Positions 22,401 to 34,400 of a stretch of DNA of 64,000 bases are shown in pieces. The notes beneath the pieces were generated by a model, which worked only from the letters and a program-made list of their open reading frames with translations, was not told the DNA's origin and did not search any database. The stretch comes from Lepus europaeus (lineage: Eukaryota; Chordata; Mammalia; Lagomorpha; Leporidae). Position 1 is the first letter of the stretch; each line of letters opens with the position of its first letter. Location: NCBI RefSeq assembly GCF_033115175.1, contig NC_084836.1, forward strand, positions 69,797,297-69,861,296. The letters run 5' to 3'. The position numbers and the translations under genes are program-made.

Positions 22401-25400
22401 GGAGCGACTTATTTATTTAATTATTATTGCTCAGAGGAAAGCTTTATTGATTTGTGTCAGGGAGCAATTTGCATAAGCTACTTGGATACAAAGTAGCTTG
22501 GGGGACCCAAGGCAGCAGTTGGCACCTGTTCTTTGATAGAGGCGCCTTTGGCAAGTGTTCTGTCCAGAGCATCTTGTCTGAGTTGTTGCTTTCCTACAGA
22601 ATGTTAATGATAAATTGTTACAGAACCTTGGGCTTGTGTGCCAGGCATACAAAGCATGAGGTGAGTGCAGAATGAGCAGAAATCTTTTTGGGCCTTTAGA
22701 AAGTAGTTGAGACAATACTTACCTTAGGCAGGTATCAACCTTCCCACTTCATAACCTCCTGGCTCCAATTTTGGCTGCATTTGACAAGGACAGTTTCATA
22801 TTGGCATCAACTTTCACAAAACAAAATATTTGAAATATTTTCATCTAGTTCTTTGTAATTGGTGCTGGAGAGACTAATTGGCTGTCTGTGACCTTGGTTT
22901 CATGGATGCTGACAGAAGTCATGAGCGTTCAGAGTCTTTGTTCTCCAAAGCCTGTTCACGGGTGATTACAGAGTGGCTTAGCACATGCAATGTGAATCTA
23001 GCATAGAACCTAGCACATGTGTAACACTTATTGGGTCTCTTAATCTGTTTAATCTCAAACTTTTATTCTTGATGGTCAGAAGATTGCCTGGATTTGCTTA
23101 TCTGACACCACCACTATCCTTTCCAGGATAGTATTTTTGAAAAAGTATTTATTTATTTGAGATACAAAGAGTGAGCAAGTTCCTATCTGCTGGTTTATTC
23201 CTCAAATGCCCACAACACCTGGGGCTGAGCCATGCTAAAGCCAGGAGCTGGGAGCTCAGTGCAGGTTTTCCACAGGTGTTAGAGCTATAGATTGAACATT
23301 GAAGCTCAGTGTGGGACATGGGGGGTCTTTTTTTTTTTTTTTTTAATATTTATTTATTTGAGAAGCAGAGTTACAGGTAGAGAGAGGAAGAGACAGAGCT
23401 AGGGGTCTTCCATCCACTGGTTCACTCCTAAGATGGCCACAACAGCCAGGGATGGACCCAGGCTGAAGCTAGGAGGCAGGAGCTTCTTCCAGGTCTCTCA
23501 CGTGGGTGCAGGGGCCCATGCACTTGGGCCATTTTCCACTGCTTTCCCAAGTGCATTTGCAGGGAGTTGGATAGGAAGTAGAGCATGTGGGACTCAAACC
23601 AGTGCCTATACGGGATGCCGGTTCCTCAGGTAAGGGCTTAACCTGCTGTGCCACAGTGCTGGCCCTGGGACATGGGGGTCTTAACTTGTGTCATAATGAC
23701 TAGGCCAAATGTCTGTTCATTCCCTTTCCAATTCTTCAGTGTATTGTTTCTTAAAATATGATACCTTTCCATTACTGGTGGTTTTACAGATCCCTTTAAG
23801 TGGTACATGGATGAATAATTTAATTTAGTTGAAGTTTATTTATTTGGAAGTCAGAATGGCAGAGCGATCGATGGGAGGAATCTTCCATCCGTTGTTTCAA
23901 TCTCCAAGATGCCCCACAAATAGGCAGGGCTGGGCTGGGCCAAAGCTGGGAGCCAGGAACTCCATCTGGCAGGGACCCAGGTACTTGAGCCATCATCTGC
24001 TGCTTCCCAGGGTGCACATTGTCAGGAAGTTAGATTGTAAGTAGAGGTGAGAATTGGTCCCAGACACGCTGATACGGGATATAAGCATCCCGAGTGGGAA
24101 CTTAATCAGCTGTGCTACAGTGCCCGCCCCAGAATGTTTTAATTTTCATGTCCTGAATTCAAAGTCATCAGGTTTCTCATTTGAAAGTTAGAGCCTTGAC
24201 TAGAAGCAAAGTGGGTTTTTAGCAAAGAGAATGGACTTACCAGAACTTGGAACAGAAAACATTTCTCCCTGGCCGTGTGGGCCCAAGGAAGCTAAGAATG
24301 CGTCATTCTTATCCCACTCTTCACTGTTGTTTGGCTGGAAATTAAAATCTGGTGAAATGTCCTGAAGCAAGAAAGCCTAGAATTTAAGTACTTGAAGTTA
24401 GAAAAATGGAAGAAGAAATTGTAGGAATTCACTGATATATAGTGTCCAAAATCAGGAGATAGTTCATTCACTAAACAATGATTTATTTAGTGTCCTATAT
24501 GCCAGTTGGATTAAGAACCTAGCAATACCAGTATAGAGCAAAAAGAGACAAGTTCCTCTCCCTTGTAACTCCTGCTGTTAAGAAGGGGAAACAAAACACG
24601 GGCCTGACACTCACTTGGAAAAAAACCCGTGACCCTGAGAAATGCTGCGAAGATAAGGAGAAACCATCATAGAGAATTTGTCCTTTTCAAGAATAGAGTG
24701 GCTTCCCTGAGGAAGTGATCTAAAGGATGAGTAAGTGTTAACTTTCCAGAAAGAAAGGGAAGACACATTTCTGGGCATGTGAGGGAAGTGTCCTGTGCCA
24801 AGGACCTGTGGTGGAGGGAAGCATGGGGAGTAGAAGGGATTGTCAGTCTCCACCATGGGCAGAGCTTGGAGAATGAGGTGTGATACCAAGCTGCAGAGGT
24901 AGGTAGGAGCCATTCTGTGAGGGCTTTGGAGGTGGAAAGGAGTTTGTTGGTTTTTACATTGTTACATGTTGTTTGTTTTCAAATCAAAAATATAAAATTA
25001 CAATAAGTAGAACTAGTTTTTATTTATCATAGTGAGATAATGTTTTATTTTTGTTTGCTTTTTTTTAAAGATTTATTTATTTATTTGAAAGAGTTACATA
25101 CAGAGAGGAGAGACAGAGAAAGGTACTCACTCCCCAATTGGCCGCAACGCCAATTGTGTTTTTGTTTGCTTTTTAACAGTTTATTTTATTTATTTGAAAG
25201 GCAGAGTTAAAGAGAGAGGGAGAGACAATGTATTATTTTTAAGTACACTTGAGTGTTTAAAAGGAGTTACTTTTTTTTAACTTTTATTTAATAAATTTCC
25301 AAAGTATAGCTTTTGGATTACAGTGGCTCCCCGCCCCCCCCCCCCCCAATAACTTCCCTCCCTCCTGCAACCCTCCCATCTCCTGCTCCCTCTCCCATCC

Positions 25401-28400
25401 CATCCACATTTTCAATTATCATTATATACAGAAGATCAATTTATTATATATTAAGTAAAGATTTCAACAGTTTGCACCCACACAGAAACACAAGGTGTAA
25501 AGTACTGTTTGAGTACTAGTTATAGCATTAATTTACATTGTACAACACATTAAGGACAGATATCCTACATGAGGAGTAAGTACACAGTGACTCCTGTTGT
25601 TGATTTAACAATTGACACTCGTTTATGGCATCAGTAATCACCCGAGGCTCTTGTCATGAGTTGCCAAGGCTATGGAATCCTTTTGAGTTTGCCAACTCTG
25701 ATCTTAGTTAGACAAGGTCATAGTCAAAGTGGAAGTTCTCTCCTCCCTTCAGAGAAAGGTACCTCCTTCTTTGATGGCCCATTCTTTCCACTGGGATCTC
25801 ACTCTCAGAGATCTTTCATTTAGTGTTTTTTTTTGCCAGAGTGTCTTGGCTTTCCATGCCTGAAATACTCTCCTGGGCTCTTCAGCCAGATCCGAATGCC
25901 TTAAGGGCTGATTCTGAGGCCAGAGTGATGTTTAGGACATCTTCCTTTCTATGAGTCTGCTGTGTATCCCACTTCCCATGTTGGATCGTTCTCTTAAAAG
26001 GAGTTACTTTAAAAGAAAAATGGATGAGTGTATAGAAGCTACGTGGGTTTGTCATTCTCCTAAAAGAATGTTATAGAGTAAATCTTTAGTCAGTTGTAAG
26101 TATTCACACTGTGAATTCTGACTGTTTGAGGAGCATCTCAATCTTTTGAAGCCTAAGAAGAGTGATGTTTGGGGCAGGTACAGCATCAACTTAAGTATAG
26201 AAAAACAAATTTTTTTTTTTTTTTTTTTTTTTTGACAGGCAGAGTGGATAGTGAGAGAGACAGAGAGAAAGGTCTTCCTTTGCCGTTGGTTCATCCTCCA
26301 ATGGCCACTGCGGCCGGCGCATCTCACTGATCTGAAGGCAGGAGCCAGGTGCTTCTCCTGGTCTCCCATGTGGGTGCAGGGCCCAAGCACTTGGGCCATC
26401 CTCCACTGCCTTCCCGGGCCATAGCAGAGAGCTGGCCTGGAAGAGGGGCAACCGGGATAGAATCTGGCGCCCCAAGTGGGACTAGAACCCGGTGTGGTGG
26501 CGCCGCAAGGCGGAGGATTAGCCTGTTAAGCTACGGCGCCGGCCGAAAAACAATTTAAAAAAAAAAAATCACAAAACTAAACTTAATCTTCAAATACTGC
26601 ACTTGAAAGATGTGAAGACCTTGTGGACTTTAGTTTTCATTTGTTGTTTTGATTTAATAGCTCCAATCCATTAAACACTGAGTATGCATTGTGGTGCAGT
26701 GGGCTAGGCCACCACTTGGGACACCTGCACAGCCCATGTTGGAGCACGAGTGAGAGAGTCCCAGTGACTGTTCCAATTCAGCTCCTTCTAAGGCACCTGG
26801 GAAGCAGTGGATGATAGCTCAAGGACTTGATTCAGCGTTCTGGTTGCAAACAGTGGCTTCACCTGCTGCACAGCTGTGCCCCAGAGTAATAGTTTTCTTT
26901 TCTTTTTTTTTTTTTTTTTTGTAAGGATTGATTTATTTATTTGAAAGTCAGAGTTACACAGAGAGAGGAGAGGTGGAGAGAGAGAGAGAGACAGAGACAG
27001 ACACAGAGAGGCCTTCCATCTGATGGTCACTCCCCAGATGGCTGCAATGGCCGGAGCTGTGCTGCTCCAAAGCCAAGAGTCAGGATCCTCTTCCTGGTCT
27101 CCCACATGGGTGCAGGGGCCCAAGGACCTGGACCATCCTCTACTGCCCTCCCAGGCCACAGCAGAGAGCTGGACAGGAAGTGGAGCAGCCGGGTCTTGAA
27201 CTGACGCCCATATAGGATGCAGGCGCTTCAGGCCAGGGCGTTAACCCACTGCACCACAGTGCTGGCCCCCAGAGTAATAATTTTCAGATGTATTCAGAAG
27301 TCATTCTGAGGATGAACCATCATGGTTCCCATCACTCAGTTTCAGCAATTAAGTTGTGACTTCTTGCCTTCCCCACCCCGAAACTAGATTATTTTGTTGT
27401 AAATGCTAGATGTCGTAATTTCAGCCTTCAGTTTTCAATATGTATCTATAAAATAGGACTTAGGGCGGGCACTGGGCCTGGCAGTTAAGATGCCTGCGTC
27501 CCACATCAGAGTATTTTTTTTATTTTTTTATTTTTGACAGGCAGAGTGGACAGTGAGAGAGAGACAGAGAGAAAGGTCTTCCTTTTTGCCGTTGGTTCAC
27601 CCTCCAATGGCCGCCGCGGTAGGCGCATTGCGGCCGGCGCACCGTGCTGATCCGATGGCAGGAGCCAGGTGCTTATCCTGGTCTCCCATGGGGTGCAGGG
27701 CCCAAGCACCTGGGCCATCCTCCACTGCACTCCCTGGTCACAGCAGAGAGCTGGCCTGGAAGAGGGGCAACCGGGACAGGATCGGTGCCCCGACCAGGAC
27801 TAGAACCCGGTGTGCCGGTGCCGCAAGGCGGAGGATTAGCCTATTGAGCCGTGGCGCCGGCCCACATCAGAGTATTTTGATTCAGTTCCTGGCTCCAGCT
27901 TTCTGCCAGTGCAGATCCTGGGAGCCAGCAGTGGTGATTCAGATAGCTGGGTCCCTGTGTCCCTGTCATCCATGTGGGAGACTTTGATTGAATTCCTGGC
28001 TCCTGGGGCTGGGCCAGGCTGGAGCCAGGAGCCTGGGGCTCCATCCAGTTCTCCTGTGTGAGTGGTAGGGATCCGAGTACTTGACCTGCTGCCGCCCAAG
28101 TCTTGGGTGCAGAATCAAGACTTGGACCTAGGCACTCCAGTATGGGGTGTAGTGCATTGCCCCAGTGTGTTAGCTACTACACCCAATGCCGCCCTCCCTG
28201 CATTTTGAAACAGTTTGTTGAACAAGGATCTAAATAAGAAAAGTGTATGTAGGCTCCTTCACACTCTCCCCACCCCCACCTTTGCTTTTAACTTACTACT
28301 CAATTGTTAATCACTGTAGCTGTGAAAAAGATAGGCTCTTTTGGGGGGGGGGGGGTGGGTGGGATAAGGTCCCTAGGGGTTAAGTAATTTGCTTAATATC

Positions 28401-31400
28401 ACAAAGCCCAGTGAGTGTTGTTAACTGAAAATCAGCCCAAGCCCCACCTCCAAACCTGTGTGCTTTTTTTTTTTTTTAAAGATTTATTTATTTGAAAGTA
28501 AGAGAATGGGAGAGACACTTTCGTGCTTTGGTTCACTTGTTAAATGGCCACAATGCCCAGGGCCGTGCCAGGCCAAAGCCAGGAGCCAGGAGTTTCTTCC
28601 AGGTCTCCCACATGAGTGCAGGTCCCCAAGGACCTGGGCCATCCTCTGCTGCTTTCCTAGGCACATTAGCAGGGAGCTGGATCAGAAGTGGAGCAGCCAG
28701 GATTGAATGTCACACATATACAGTGCCAGCCTCACAGTTGATGGCTTAATCTGGTGTGCTACAGTGGTCTCCCCAGCTGTGCGCCTGTTTGGAGTTTGAA
28801 GATTTGGATTCAAAGCCTATGTGTCGACTTCTTTCTCAGTTCAAATCCTGCACATGGATGGCAGGGACCCAACCACCCAAGCCATCACGGCTGCCTCCCA
28901 GGCTGCATTCCAGCCGAAAGCTATAGTTGTGAGATGAGCAGGGACTTGAACCCAGGCACTTCTGCATGGGACGCACAAATCTACCTTGTGTCTTAGCTAC
29001 TATGCCACATGCTTCTTAGGAGTTGTAAGTTCCTGCTATTCTTATTCTACGATTTCTGTGGCCCGTGTTGAGGCACTATCAAAGAGAAACAGAGCTGGGC
29101 AGCAAGACTCATTTTGTTCAGGCCACTGCAGTAGAAGAGACACACCAGCATACAGTGAGCACAGTTCTGTTGGAATAAAAGGTGGGAAGAGTATATGTGT
29201 GTGTGTGTATGTGTGAGTAAGTACTGAGGTTTGCTAAAGCAGTCCCCAAGCCCCTAGAGCGGGAGCTGATCAGTGTGCCTGCTGTCCGTATTTGCTGATT
29301 GGGACTTAGCAACATCAGGCTGGATCAGAAGTGGTCCACGGAGATCGGGAGCTGGAGACCCTGGCCTTGATGATTGCGTTTCAGAGGGTCCCAGATCCTT
29401 GTGAAAGACATTTTTGGGTTATAAAAGATGTACATCTCAGCCGGCGCCGCGGCTCACTAGGCTAATCCTCCGCCTTGCGGCGCCGGCACACCAGGTTCTA
29501 GTCCCGGTCGGGGCACCGATCCTGTCCCGGTTGCCCCTCTTCCAGGCCAGCTCTCTGCTGTGGCCAGGGAGTGCAGTGGAGGATGGCCCAAGTGCTTGGG
29601 CCCTGCACCCCATGGGAGACCAGGAGAAGCACCTGGCTCCTGCCATCGGAACAGCGCGGTGTGCCGGCCGCAGCGCGCCTACCGCGGCGGCCATTGGAGG
29701 GTGAACCAACGGCAAAAAGGAAGACCTTTCTCTCTGTCTCCCTCTACTGTCCACTCTGCCTGTCAAAAAAAAATAATAATAAATAAATAAAAAATAAAAA
29801 ATAAAAAAAAAAGATGTACATCTCAAGGGGCAAAGAGAGGAATTATAGCCATGAGTTTTTGGAAGTAAGAGCTAAGGAAAGCCAGGACAGGGGCCTGTAG
29901 TCAGATTTTGGCTGGAGCAAACAGTAAATTCTTTGGGTTGAATTGATTTTAGGCATTTCAGAGGGCAGGTGTCATCCCAGGGACATGTTCCTGAGCTCAT
30001 GGAAGTCCAGAGTTGGGTTAGGTTTCTTAGACTGGGCGGGTGGGGAGGGTGGATGCAGGATAGAGTCATTGGTGTGGAGAATTTACAGTTTCATGTACAC
30101 AGTGTCATTACTCTGCGCGTTTAGGGAGGTGACGAGACTGGAATTTAATCCTGTCTTGGCAAGGGGAAAAGAATCTTCACATGAAAGGGAATAAGGCAAT
30201 GTTCTCCAGTTCTGATACCGAGAAAGCAAAGGGGAAAATCAGGAAGAGGACTTCTAGGGCCTGCGAAGTCCAAAAGAGGGCATGAACCAGAGTCATCAAG
30301 AGGGAGGTGAGGGGCCGCTCTGTGGCACAGTGGGTCAGGCTGCTGGCTTGTGGCACTGGCCCCCACATTAGAGCACCAGTCTGAGTCCTGAGTCCTGGCT
30401 GCTCTGCTTCCTGTCTAGCTCTCTGCCAATGAGCTGGGAAGGCAGAAAGTAACAGCCCAAGTACTTTGAGCCCCTGGGGAGACCCAGATGGAGTTCTTGG
30501 CTCTTAGCTTCAGCTTGGCTGAGCTCTGGCAGTAGCGGCCATTTGGGGAGTGAACCAGAGGGTGGAAGCGCTCTGTGTTCTGTTTTTCTCATTCTGCCTT
30601 TCAAATAAAGCAACAACAAAAAGGTGAGATCTCTTAATTGAAAATGCTTGAGAAAGCTTCAGGGAAGAAGTAGGTGTACCCTGAGATGAGCCTTGAAGGA
30701 AGATGGCTGGTGTTTCTTAGTTCGGCATTTGATCATGATATTTCCATGAACCCCCTTCTGATTGTCACAGAAATAAATGATCATTTCTTCATGCAGTTCG
30801 TTAGTTGAAGTATTTTTCTATCAAAATACTGCCCAAAGTTGGTATTTCTCTCACTTTTTGACTCTTAATGTCTTAATGGGTGCTTTTCAAACCATATCTC
30901 TTCAGAAGAACGTGTTCTAAAGTGCCACCAGGTTTTTGTACAATTTTTGCCTGAAATACCTTCCAGTGCCCTCCCCACCTGTATCCACACCCTTAGGAAA
31001 CTGTTTACCCTTCAATACCCAGCTGAAGTCACACCCTTTCTTTGCTCCTGCAGTACTGTATTTTCTGCTTTTCCTCTGTTACAGTTCTGCTTCTCTTTGT
31101 TAGAATGAGTTTGTACACTCAACTCCTTAATTCAATCTCTGGTCCATATAAGGTACCTAATGTTTGGCTAATGAAATGTTTTCCACTGTTCAGAACCCAG
31201 CTATATTATGTGCATATGTACAAAATGTGCTTTCTTAGTTGAGTTTTTATTTGTTCTTGGATGTCACTAAGAGGATCTGCACCAGTTACAATTGTACTTC
31301 TTCCTGGAGAACAAGTACAGGTTCAAGGGGTGCTCCAGACAGCCCAGTCTCCGTAATTCACCTAGTACACATGCAGATGGTGCAGAAATTTGAGGACTAA

Positions 31401-34400
31401 TTGATCTTGAGTGGGGCCTTTTGTATCTGGAGTCTTTTTTTTTAAAGATTTATTTATTTATTTAAAAGTCAGAGTTACAAATAGAGAGAAGGAGAGACAG
31501 AGAAGGAGAGGTCTTCGATCCACCGGTTTACTCCCCAGATGGCTGCAGAAGCCAGAAATGTGCCAATCTGAAGCCAGGAGCAAGGAGCTTCCCCAGGGTC
31601 TCCCACATGGGTGCAGGGGCCCAAGGACCTGGGCCATCTTCTACTGTTTTCCCAGGCCATAGCAGAGAGCTGGATCAGAAGTGGAGCATCCGGGACTTGA
31701 ACTGGCACCTATATGGGATTCCAGCACCGTAGGCAGTGACTATCCGCTATGTCACAGCGCCGGTCCCGTATCCTGAGTCTTGACATAGATAGAAGTTGCT
31801 GTTGTTACAGTATTCTAAACCAAGATGACAGTGTTGTCTGAGAAATTAGACTTCAGACCAAATGAAGGAAATGGAAAAGTTTGAGAACTTCTAATTTCAT
31901 GTATGTGACAGCAAAAATCAAAGACAGTTTTGCTGAGAATTTAAGGAAATGAAAGACTTTCTTAAGAGAAGAAGCTTGTTTGTCTCCGTAGATGGTACTT
32001 CCATGGAAAGGGGAACTATGAAGCTGAGGCAGTGATGCAAGAATGTTAGCAAAGTAAGAAAACAGCTGCTTATACTTTGTGGATGTCAAATAAAAGTTCT
32101 TTGATAGTAGGGGTGAGCGCTTATTGTCCCCATGCACCTTCATTGAAACACCCGGGGGAAGCTCCTGGCTCCTGGCTTCAGATCTGCGCAGCTCTGACTG
32201 TAGCGGCCAGTTGGGGAGTAAACCATCGGATGGAAGACCTCCCCCGCGCCTCTCCTCTCTCTGTGTAACTCTTTCAAATAAATAAATAAATCTTTAAAAA
32301 ATTTTGTAGGAAAGAAATATTTTTTCTTTCTTTCTTGAATTTTCATTTTTAATTAGTTTTTCACAGATTCTATGTGATTTGTAGATACATTTCTTTTTTT
32401 TTTTTTTAAGATTTATTTTATTTATTTGAAAGAGTTACAGAGAGAGGTAGAACCAGAAAGAGGGGGGGAGAGTTTTTCCTTCCGCTGGTTCACTCCCCAG
32501 ATGACCACAATGGCCAGAGCTGAGCTGATCTGAAGCCAGGAGTCAGGAGCTTCTTCTGGGTCTCCCATACGGGTACAGGGGCCCAAGGACTTGGGCCATC
32601 TTCCACTGCTTTCCCAGGCCACAGCAGAGAGCTGGATCAAAAGTAGAGCAGCCAAGACACGAACCGGCACCCATATGAGATGCCGGGGCTTTAACCCACT
32701 GCGCCACAGCACTGGTCCCTTGTAGATACAACTCTAAGAACATAATGATATTTACCCCCCGATATACTCCCTCCCTCTCCCTTATTCTCTCTTTTTTTTT
32801 TTTCTACTTTGTCCCCATTTTATCTTTAAAATAAAATGTTCCATTGTGTCCCAAAATGCCTTTGGCCATCTCAGTTTTAAAAGCAGCTATTCTAGAAAAA
32901 CACTTGCACCTCATTTTTTCCTTCCAAATATCTTGTGATTGGCAGTGTGTGGTATGCCCATGAAAAGTAGCAATTGCATGGATTTTTGAGTTATCTGTCT
33001 ATACGGAAGATTTCATATATATATGTTTTTAAGATTTATTCATTGGAGCCAGTGCTGTGGTGTAGTGGGTAAGGCCGTTGCCTGCTGGTCTGGCATCCGA
33101 TATGGGCCCTGGCTCCACTTCTGATTCGGCTCTCTGCTATAGCCTGGGAAAGCAGTGGAAGATGGCCCAAGTCCTTGGGCCCCTGTACCCACATGGGAGA
33201 CCCAGAAGAGGCTTCTGGCTCCTGGCTTCAGATTGGCTTAGTTCTGGCCGTTGGAGCCATCTGGGGAGTGAACCAATGGATGGAAGACCTTTCTTGCTCT
33301 CTCTGCATCTGCCTCTCTGTAAGTCTGGGGAAAGGCAGAGTTACACACAGAGAGGAGGAAAGACAGAGAGAGAGAAGTCTTCTGTCTGCTGGTTCACTTC
33401 CCAACTGGCTGCAACAGCCAGAGCTGCACCAATCTGAAGCCAAGACCCAGGAGCTTCTTCCAGGTCTCCCATGCGGGTGCAGGGACCCAAGGACTTAGGC
33501 CATCTTCTACTGCTTTCCCAGGCCATAGCAGAGAGCTGGATCAGAAGTGGAGCAGCCAGGACTTGAACCTGTGCCCATGTGGGATGCCGGCACTGCAGAA
33601 AATGGCTTTACCCACTACTACACAGCTCCAGCCCCCATATATTTCATATATACAGTTTTAAGAGCATAATGATACTCCCACCCTATCCTCCCTCACCACT
33701 ACCACCTCCTCCTTATTTTTCCTTAAAAAAAAATGTTTTGACAGGCAGAGTGGACAGTGAGAGAGAGAGAGAAAGGTCTTCCTTTTTCTGTTGGTTCACC
33801 CCCCAATGGCCACTGCAGCCGGCACGCTGATCCAAAGCCAGGAGCCAGGTGCTTCTCATGGTCTCCCATTCAAGTGCAGGGCCCAAGCACTTGGGCCATC
33901 CTCTACTGCACTCCTGGGCTACAGCAGAGAACTGGACTGGAAGAGGAGCAACCGGGACAGAATCCGGCGCCCCGACTGGGACTAGAACCCTGGGTGCCGA
34001 CACCGCAGGCGGAGGATTAGCCTAGTGAGCTGCAGCGCCGGCCTTTCTTTCAATTTTTACAATGACATACATACTTTCAGTTTACTTTATAATCACAAGC
34101 TTAACCTTCCACTAAATAAAGAATTCAACAAGTAGTAAGTAGAAGAGCTACTGTGGGGATTTGCTATCATTTGCAGATTCTGTCATTAGAGAGAAATACT
34201 TGATCTTAATTACCAATAATTTCCTCAGTTTCAGAAGTTATTTTCTTACTTTGAGTTCTTTGCAGCTTTGGGGTAAAGTTGGGGACAAACCATGAAAATT
34301 GGTAACAGCTTCAGATTGAAATGGAGTTTCTGTGATGCTTAAGGAAGACAGCAGTGACAGGTTTTTAAATTATTTCTTACTGTTGTTTCTTAGTTATTGA

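Noticed and set aside
29440..29520. tRNA gene in the SINE heads (A and B box present)
   Set aside because: The heads are tRNA-derived but do not fold into a full cloverleaf and are attached to SINE bodies. They are retroposon promoters, not tRNA genes.
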